This document shows, in pieces, positions 1 to 5,544 of a DNA stretch of 11,363 nt. The DNA is from an uncultured Eubacteriales bacterium (GTDB lineage: Bacteria; Bacillota; Clostridia; Monoglobales; Firm-18). The notes beneath the pieces are model-generated. The model saw only the letters and a program-made list of their open reading frames with translations. It had not been told where the DNA came from and made no database searches. Numbering within the stretch: the first letter of the stretch is position 1; every line of letters begins with the position of its first letter. Both the position numbers and the translations under genes were made by a program. Location of the stretch: contig CAJLYO010000035.1 of the NCBI GenBank assembly GCA_905210885.1, forward strand, positions 1-11,363. Direction: 5' to 3'.

Positions 1-1
1 T

Positions 2-1228
2 ATTAAGAGCATAAGCCCGAACAGAAGCGCAAACCCAAACCCGCCGCCTGTTGTATACTGCGAACGGTACCACGATATTGCAAATCCGAGCAGAACGGAA
101 ACAAATTCCGCCGGAACGCGCACTCAGTATTTTTATGATATAAGGCTTGCGGATACATGTAATTGCATAAAGCTGCGGCTGAAAATCTTAAGTGCCCAAG
201 GCTCCGGCTACCACTGGGGAATGCTGCCCATTGACGAGGTGCTGACATACGGTTATGCTGCCGACAGCACGGACGCGGCAGAATTTGAACATTTTTACGA
301 TATGACGGAAAGTCTTTCAAAAAATTGCTTCGCCATGGATAAGACACAAATCTATTCTTATGCGGAGCAGATTGGCAACACAGCCCTGAAAAGGCAGATT
401 TTAAACCGCCTTGACAACTGCGGCAACGGTGTTTTTAATATCGCCGAAAATGCATCGGCGGTGACAACGGCAGGACAGCAAACCGCAGTGAATTTAAATG
501 ACGGAAGTTATGAAAACGGCTGGGAGTCAAAAACAACAGCGGCAGGCAGCGTTATAATCCTTGATTATAAGCGCCCGGTAATGCTTTACGATATTTCTTT
601 TGTTCAGCGGTATTACCCCGACTGCGTGTATGAAGTCGATATTTATGCCGAATACGGCGGAAAGAGATTTTACGTGGAGAAAAACGCCGTGCTAAACCAC
701 ACCAATGTCCCGGAGCTTGCCTGGTACAGCGGAGGGTATACGCCCCTTGAAAAGGAAGCGTATTCATATTATGAGCTAAACGGGCTTTTAAGAGCGGACA
801 AGGGTGAAATCAATTATTACGACAAGCAAAAACTGGATTTTGCAAACCCGGTTTTTTGTGATAAAATATATATTGAAGTAAAAAAAGCCAATACCGCATG
901 GGATACCTACGGTATACGGGAAATTGAAACAAACGGACGTTATGCCGATGTACCTTCGGTGTTTGACGCGGAGATGTGCGTAAAAAACGGCAATGTTACG
1001 GCGGTGTTTAACGCGGTTCCCTGTGGCGGTATGTACGCCGTTCTTACCACAGAAAAGGACGGAAAGCTTACCGGTATAACGGTTGAAAAATACACGGCAG
1101 AAAAGGGCACATGCCTTTTTGGCTGCACGGTTGAGTTAAAATATTCGGAAGGAGAGCAGGCGTCGTTCATTTTGCTCTCCGACCTTGAAAATATAGTACC
1201 TATAGGAAAAAAGACAGTTCTTAATTAA
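2..1228 (+). CDS. Discoidin-like (F5/8 type C) extracellular protein, 3' part, truncated by the window edge
   Basis: The reading frame is open from base 2 to the TAA at 1226-1228, giving 408 visible residues; the true start lies upstream. The first in-frame ATG (221) is not a credible start: it has no good ribosome binding site, and the residues before it continue a domain (IRLADTCNCIKLRL..., ending in IDEVLTYG near residues 78-84) with the W..I.E(I/V)..YG ending typical of F5/8 type C folds. A second discoidin-like module spans about residues 150-313 (NLNDGSYENGWES near the start, IREIETNGR at the end). A C-terminal beta module (about 322-408) has the pattern 'AVLTTEKDGKLTGITVEKY...ILLSDLENIVPI', which I recall as a recurrent tail of secreted clostridial wall proteins. 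Such modules usually bind carbohydrate. Any catalytic or SLH part would be upstream and is not visible. It lies 12 bases before the SLH/GH28-like gene, so it is probably co-transcribed. That it is a surface glycan-binding protein is inference; the frame is certain. Confidence 0.85.
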   Translation: MKSISPNRSANPNPPPVVYCERYHDIANPSRTETNSAGTRTQYFYDIRLADTCNCIKLRLKILSAQGSGYHWGMLPIDEVLTYGYAADSTDAAEFEHFYDMTESLSKNCFAMDKTQIYSYAEQIGNTALKRQILNRLDNCGNGVFNIAENASAVTTAGQQTAVNLNDGSYENGWESKTTAAGSVIILDYKRPVMLYDISFVQRYYPDCVYEVDIYAEYGGKRFYVEKNAVLNHTNVPELAWYSGGYTPLEKEAYSYYELNGLLRADKGEINYYDKQKLDFANPVFCDKIYIEVKKANTAWDTYGIREIETNGRYADVPSVFDAEMCVKNGNVTAVFNAVPCGGMYAVLTTEKDGKLTGITVEKYTAEKGTCLFGCTVELKYSEGEQASFILLSDLENIVPIGKKTVLN

Positions 1229-1234
1229 GGAGGT
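1226..1234 (+). promoter_or_regulatory. Consensus Shine-Dalgarno overlapping the upstream stop
   Basis: TAAGGAGGT matches the full anti-Shine-Dalgarno complement and begins with the TAA stop of the upstream gene. Six bases separate it from the ATG at 1241. It fixes the start of the SLH/GH28-like gene and suggests strong initiation or reinitiation by ribosomes finishing the previous gene. Confidence 0.85.
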
Positions 1235-1240
1235 TTTTAC

Positions 1241-3913
1241 ATGCGCAAAATTTTGGCAGCCGTTCTTGCGGCGGCAATCGCTTTGTCAGGGACGGTTTTT
1301 GCTGCCGGCGAAGAGGAGAAAACGTATCGGCTGCTTAACGGACTTATTAAATCTATTGAGGTTGAAGGCGGCAGTGACAGCCCGGAAAAAATGATTGACG
1401 GGCACTATGACAGCAGCTTCAGAATGTATAAGCCTCCCATGACTACCGATATTTTTATCGATTTCGGCGACAATTTCGTTACTGTGGAAAAAATCGCCGT
1501 TGCGGTTTTGGGCGGTCTTACGGGCGGTATTACCAAGGTTGACCTTGACTGGTTCGATGGCAGCGAGTACAGACCGCTGCGCCGCGGAATATCACTTTCG
1601 TGGACGCTGCGCGATGCATCAAGCGAAAAACGCACAATCCCCTGTGACGGCGTGTTTACGGACAAAATCAGAATACGCGTCTTGGAGGCTAACAAGCAAA
1701 ACGGCTATTGGGAAATAAATGAGCTTATGGTGTACGGTCATGACAAAGGTACAGATGTAAAGTCCGTGCCGGAACAGTCCGTAACCGTAAAACGCGGTGA
1801 AAAGCTTGTTTTGCCCGAAACTGTCGGTGTTGTTTTGAAAAACGGCAAGGAAACACAGCAGTCCGTTGAATGGGAAAACAAGACGCCGGACACATTTACC
1901 GCCGGGAAATTTTCGGTTTACGGCGAAATCCCCGGCAGCAGCATAAAAGCCGTGTATAGTATTGAAGTAACAGGCGGCGAATCTCATTGGGCGGACAGCG
2001 CGATAAGCGAAATGGCAAAGAGAAACGCATACGATTTTGACACCACCGACCCGGATAGCGCCGTTACAAGAAACCGCCTTGCGGACGCGGTGTATAACTA
2101 CCTTGCCCTTGAACACGACTACATGCCCGACAGGGTTAAGTGGACAAAGGAGCAGGTGTTTACAGACGTTTCACAAGAAAGCGAGCTGTACGACCAAATA
2201 AATTCCGCGGCAGATGCGGGAGTTTTTGAAGGCTTCGGTATTTCCGATGTATTTGACGGTGAAAAAACGGTGACAAGGCTGGAGGCGGCGCAGGCTCTTT
2301 TAAATATTTATAATTATCACGGAAGCGAAGTAAAGCCCTCCGAAACGGAACACAGCTTTAAAGATACGGACGACAGCGCCGTTAAAACGATTTGCGGTTT
2401 GGGCATAATTTCCGCAGGGGAGTATTACAGACCGAATGATACCGTAACAGAGGCAGAGCTTTGCACAATGCTTGACAGAATGACCGGCGTTTTGCAGCAG
2501 TGCCGCGTATACCCCGTTCCGGACGGCGTTGATAAGCTTTATGACTACAAAATTACGGTAAACGGCGAGCCCCTTGAAACATATAAAACGTATGCGTTCC
2601 CGGGAAACAACATTCAGACCACTACCGTTATCGGCAGACCGGCAACTGAGGTAAGCGTAGCGTATTTCGACTTTTTCGGCGAGGCGGAGATAGAAATAGA
2701 AGCGTGCGGCGGCGAGTTTGCAATAGGCGACACTCCCATACGTCCGCTTTCGGAGGGAATCGTACCAACAATTAACGGCAACAAGATTAAGTTTACATTA
2801 AATAAGCCGTGCAACCTGTCGGTAGAGCCGTTCGGCACGGAACACCCCTTGCATCTTTTTGCAAACCCGATAGATAAAAATCTGCCCGATTTTGACGACC
2901 CGAATGTTACATATTTCGGACCGGGTGTTCATTATATCGACCCGATTTATTTAAAGGACAACGAAACGCTGTATCTTGACGGCGGAGCGGTTTTGTATGT
3001 CAACAGACAGGAAAAGGACGAAGGACTTCACACTGTTTACGGCTATCAGCTGACATTTATTGATGCAGCTTTTATGGCGGACAAAAAGGACACAACATAC
3101 GACACCAAAATGGATAACATAACCATTCGCGGACGCGGAATAGTTTCCGGAAACAAGACACTTGAAAAGTTCCAGCGCCACAAGCTTATTCAGCTTTACG
3201 GCGTTAAGAACAGCAGCGTTGACGGCATAATATTGCTTGAAAGCTCAGGCTGGAACTTCTTTATTGCACAAAGCGATGGTGTGTACGTAAACAATATAAA
3301 AATGGTTGGACATTATGCAAACAATGACGGCATTGACGCCTGCGACTCGGTAAATCTCTATATTCAAAACAGCTTTGCACATAATGCGGACGACTCGTTT
3401 TTGGTAAAATCCTGGTACCCGGTTGATAATGTTACATTTAAAAACTGCGTTGTATGGAATGACGTTTCAACATCTCTCGGCGCTGTGTGCGAGATTAACC
3501 GTCCCGTAACAAACGTTTTGTATAAGGACTGCACGGTTATTCACTCGTCAAATCCCCTGTGGACGGCAAACTCCGGCGGCGTTGTGGGTATATGGGATGC
3601 CGAGGGCGGCGACATTGACAATTTTGTGTTTGAAAATACCGTGATTGAGGACTGCGTTGCCGGCAAGGAACCAATAAAGGTAAACCTTCATTCACACGGC
3701 GTTGAATTTCATGATGATTATGAGGTTAAAAACATTACGTTCAAAAACTTCAAAATACTCGATACCCGTGAAAATACAGTTGCGATTGTGGGACCCCGCG
3801 AGCACGGTATCCACGATGTAACATTTGAAAACCTTGAAATTAACGGCGAAAAGGTTTTGTCAGTAGATGACAGATTTGTTATACAAAATGCCGACAATGT
3901 AACGGTTAAGTAG
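1241..3913 (+). CDS. Exported modular protein: F5/8C-like, Ig-like, SLH repeats and GH28-like beta-helix glycosidase
   Basis: 890 residues. A signal peptide covers about residues 1-21 (basic MRK, hydrophobic core, cleavage near VFAA). About 31-168 is an F5/8 type C-like module ending ELMVYG; 176-244 resembles bacterial Ig-like group 4; 249-418 holds three divergent SLH repeats with TRAE-like motifs TRNR (276), TRLE (345) and TEAE (403). From about residue 421 starts the catalytic module: an N-terminal beta region (NKPCNLSVEPFG, HLFANP, FGPGVHYIDP), then a right-handed beta helix with many 'VTFKNCxV' coils. The candidate acids are D696 and D699 in NNDGID and D717-D718 in NADDS. The 21-residue spacing from D696 to D717 equals the NTD-to-DD spacing of fungal polygalacturonase. 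The GHG and RIK motifs of classical GH28 are absent, so this may be a GH28/GH49-clan enzyme of other specificity. Probably wall-attached through SLH binding to secondary cell-wall polymer. Fold confidence is high; substrate unknown. The start is fixed by the consensus site at 1226-1234. Confidence 0.9.
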   Translation: MRKILAAVLAAAIALSGTVFAAGEEEKTYRLLNGLIKSIEVEGGSDSPEKMIDGHYDSSFRMYKPPMTTDIFIDFGDNFVTVEKIAVAVLGGLTGGITKVDLDWFDGSEYRPLRRGISLSWTLRDASSEKRTIPCDGVFTDKIRIRVLEANKQNGYWEINELMVYGHDKGTDVKSVPEQSVTVKRGEKLVLPETVGVVLKNGKETQQSVEWENKTPDTFTAGKFSVYGEIPGSSIKAVYSIEVTGGESHWADSAISEMAKRNAYDFDTTDPDSAVTRNRLADAVYNYLALEHDYMPDRVKWTKEQVFTDVSQESELYDQINSAADAGVFEGFGISDVFDGEKTVTRLEAAQALLNIYNYHGSEVKPSETEHSFKDTDDSAVKTICGLGIISAGEYYRPNDTVTEAELCTMLDRMTGVLQQCRVYPVPDGVDKLYDYKITVNGEPLETYKTYAFPGNNIQTTTVIGRPATEVSVAYFDFFGEAEIEIEACGGEFAIGDTPIRPLSEGIVPTINGNKIKFTLNKPCNLSVEPFGTEHPLHLFANPIDKNLPDFDDPNVTYFGPGVHYIDPIYLKDNETLYLDGGAVLYVNRQEKDEGLHTVYGYQLTFIDAAFMADKKDTTYDTKMDNITIRGRGIVSGNKTLEKFQRHKLIQLYGVKNSSVDGIILLESSGWNFFIAQSDGVYVNNIKMVGHYANNDGIDACDSVNLYIQNSFAHNADDSFLVKSWYPVDNVTFKNCVVWNDVSTSLGAVCEINRPVTNVLYKDCTVIHSSNPLWTANSGGVVGIWDAEGGDIDNFVFENTVIEDCVAGKEPIKVNLHSHGVEFHDDYEVKNITFKNFKILDTRENTVAIVGPREHGIHDVTFENLEINGEKVLSVDDRFVIQNADNVTVK

Positions 3914-3917
3914 GAGG
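3913..3917 (+). promoter_or_regulatory. Shine-Dalgarno overlapping the upstream stop
   Basis: GGAGG begins on the last base of the TAG stop at 3911-3913 and sits five bases before the ATG at 3923. It sets the start of the 539-residue SLH protein and suggests translational coupling to the GH28-like gene. Confidence 0.8.
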
Positions 3918-3922
3918 CTAAT

Positions 3923-5542
3923 ATGAAAAAACTATTATTGATAATTTTAAGCGTTGTTTTTCTTACGTCTGCGGTTTATGCCGATGCTGCTTTAAACTTT
4001 GACAAAACGTCCGAGCTTTTAACGGTGGATGTTAGCGGCACACCGTATGAACAGGCAAGCCTTGTGGTGCTAAAACCCGGTAAAACCATAGCCGGTGCGG
4101 CTTTAAATGATGTGTTTTATGCAAATGACATAACATTTGACGCAAGCGGCAAAGCGGTATTTACCCTGAATTTCGGCGGCAGCGCCTCGGGAAAGTACAC
4201 TCTTTACACAACCACGGAAGGCAAAACCTCGGAAACCTCGTTTTTGTATGTAAGCGGCGGTGACAGCGATAAGGTTTTGAAAAAGGTCAAGGGATTTACT
4301 TCCGGTGCGGAACTTTTCGAGTATATGAAAACCGAGGAATTTACCGCAACAGTGCCGCTTTCCTACTCGCCGATGCCGTCCGATATTACCGCGGCATGCG
4401 GAATTGTGTTAAATGAAAAGGACAGCTTTAATTCCGTTTCGGGGCTTATCGACACATTCTACCGCGCATACACCGTACAGCGTGTAAACGAGGCAGAGCC
4501 TTCGGATATAAAAGAAATTATAGACGAGCGTTCCTCAATCCTCGGAATAGACAAAACGTCGTATCTCTATAAGCTTTATGACGAAAATGAAAATATCCGT
4601 ACGGCTGTGGACAAAAAGCTTTCGGAGGCTTCTGTTAAATCAACTAATCAGCTTATTGACGGACTCTACGGAAATACGGTTACAAGCTGTGTTGCGAATA
4701 TGACAAGCTGGATTGAATTTGACGGTCTTATGCAGGGTGCAAAAACGTACCTTAAAGATGTTGACTATACAAAGTATGAAAGCAACAAGGACGCAATTGC
4801 CAAAGAAAACGCAGGAAAGACGTTCTCTGAAGTTTCGGGTTTCGTAAGTGCGGTAAACGGCTATAAAAAACCGGACAGCTCGGGCACTAAGCCGTCAGGC
4901 GGCGGTTCCGGAGGAGGCGGTTCATCGTCCGGAAGCGGAGGCGGAGGAGTAAGAGTCCCTGTTTCCGATGCGGTCGATAACACAACTCCCGTAGCGGACA
5001 CCGTGACATATGCGGACGAAAACGAAATCCCCGATTATGCAAAAGAGGGCGTGCGTCTTCTCACAAACAAAGGCATATTAAGCGGTGACGAAAACGGTAA
5101 TTTCAACCCCGGAAGCTGCATAACCCGAGAGGAATTTGCAAAGATTATAGCTTTGCTCTCCGGCGAAAAAGCTGATTTTGATTTTACCGTATTTAAAGAC
5201 GTAAAGGACGACAGCTGGTATGTTCCTTATGTTAAGACTGCCGCCGCGAAAAAGCTTATGAACGGTATTGCCCCCGACTGTTTCGGAATCGGCGTTAATA
5301 TTACGCGTCAGGACATGGCGGTTATTATAACAAGAGCGGCAGACAGCCTGGGAATAACCCTTGGGGGCGGTAAAAACGCAAACCTTGCGGATTTTGAGGA
5401 CGTAAGCGATTACGCAAAAGAAGCAGTGTCGCGCCTTGCCGCTGCCGGAATAATGGTAGGCGATGAAAACGGCAGATTTATGCCGTCCGCGCCGGCAACA
5501 AGAGCCCAGGCGGCAAAAATCATCAGCTTAATTTGGAGGTAG
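3923..5542 (+). CDS. Exported protein with Ig-like N-terminus, Gly/Ser linker and three C-terminal SLH domains
   Basis: 539 residues. A signal peptide lies at about 1-20 (MKK, a run of L/I/V, cleavage near VYADA). Residues 26-112 look like a small beta-sandwich (VDVSG...LVVLKPG...NDVFYANDITFDASGKAVFTL), a form I recall in other clostridial surface proteins. Residues 122-316 are mostly helical with no domain I recognise. A flexible Gly/Ser linker (about 318-343) is followed by three SLH domains at about 370-413, 425-475 and 490-537. Their TRAE-type motifs are TREE (401), TRQD (461) and TRAQ (526), and these copies are better conserved than those of the neighbours. The C-terminal SLH triplet predicts anchoring to the wall polymer, with the N-terminal part pointing outward. 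It has no catalytic motif, so a structural, adhesion or glycan-binding role is likely. The stop is only two bases before the next start. Domain calls are secure; the function is unknown. Confidence 0.9.
   Translation: MKKLLLIILSVVFLTSAVYADAALNFDKTSELLTVDVSGTPYEQASLVVLKPGKTIAGAALNDVFYANDITFDASGKAVFTLNFGGSASGKYTLYTTTEGKTSETSFLYVSGGDSDKVLKKVKGFTSGAELFEYMKTEEFTATVPLSYSPMPSDITAACGIVLNEKDSFNSVSGLIDTFYRAYTVQRVNEAEPSDIKEIIDERSSILGIDKTSYLYKLYDENENIRTAVDKKLSEASVKSTNQLIDGLYGNTVTSCVANMTSWIEFDGLMQGAKTYLKDVDYTKYESNKDAIAKENAGKTFSEVSGFVSAVNGYKKPDSSGTKPSGGGSGGGGSSSGSGGGGVRVPVSDAVDNTTPVADTVTYADENEIPDYAKEGVRLLTNKGILSGDENGNFNPGSCITREEFAKIIALLSGEKADFDFTVFKDVKDDSWYVPYVKTAAAKKLMNGIAPDCFGIGVNITRQDMAVIITRAADSLGITLGGGKNANLADFEDVSDYAKEAVSRLAAAGIMVGDENGRFMPSAPATRAQAAKIISLIWR
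4872..4952 (+). other. Gly/Ser-rich linker-coding tract
   Basis: A low-complexity stretch of ggc/gga/tcc codons encodes PSGGGSGGGGSSSGSGGGG and flanking residues, between the helical region and the SLH domains of the 539-residue protein. It looks like a flexible spacer lifting the N-terminal part off the wall. The tract contains GGAGG-like strings that arise from glycine codons and are not ribosome binding sites. Such tracts can vary in length between strains. Confidence 0.8.
5535..5539 (+). promoter_or_regulatory. Shine-Dalgarno inside the upstream gene, deciding the ATG at 5545
   Basis: GGAGG lies in the last codons of the 539-residue protein gene, five bases before the ATG at 5545. An in-frame TTG at 5533 would open the same frame four codons earlier but overlaps this site, so it cannot use it. 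The ATG also gives a normal signal peptide beginning MRKKF. The arrangement, with the stop at 5540-5542, is a classic translational coupling layout. Confidence 0.85.
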
Positions 5543-5544
5543 TC

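Noticed and set aside
221..223. ATG as the start of the first gene
   Set aside because: The frame stays open to base 2 with sensible domain sequence before it, and the upstream TGGGGA is too close and too weak as a ribosome binding site.
3..347. Reverse-strand open frame of 114 codons at the left edge
   Set aside because: It lies antisense to the discoidin gene, which has coherent domain structure; its translation is rich in Arg, Pro, Cys and Ser, with no motif and no ribosome binding site.
1619..2116. Reverse-strand frame of 165 codons within the SLH/GH28-like gene
   Set aside because: It overlaps the signal-bearing modular protein across its F5/8C, Ig-like and SLH parts, and its translation is Cys/Phe/Arg-rich without a recognisable domain; it is a shadow frame.
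4905..4950. GGAGG-like strings suggesting an internal gene start
   Set aside because: They come from gga/ggc glycine codons in the Gly/Ser linker and no start codon follows at proper spacing.
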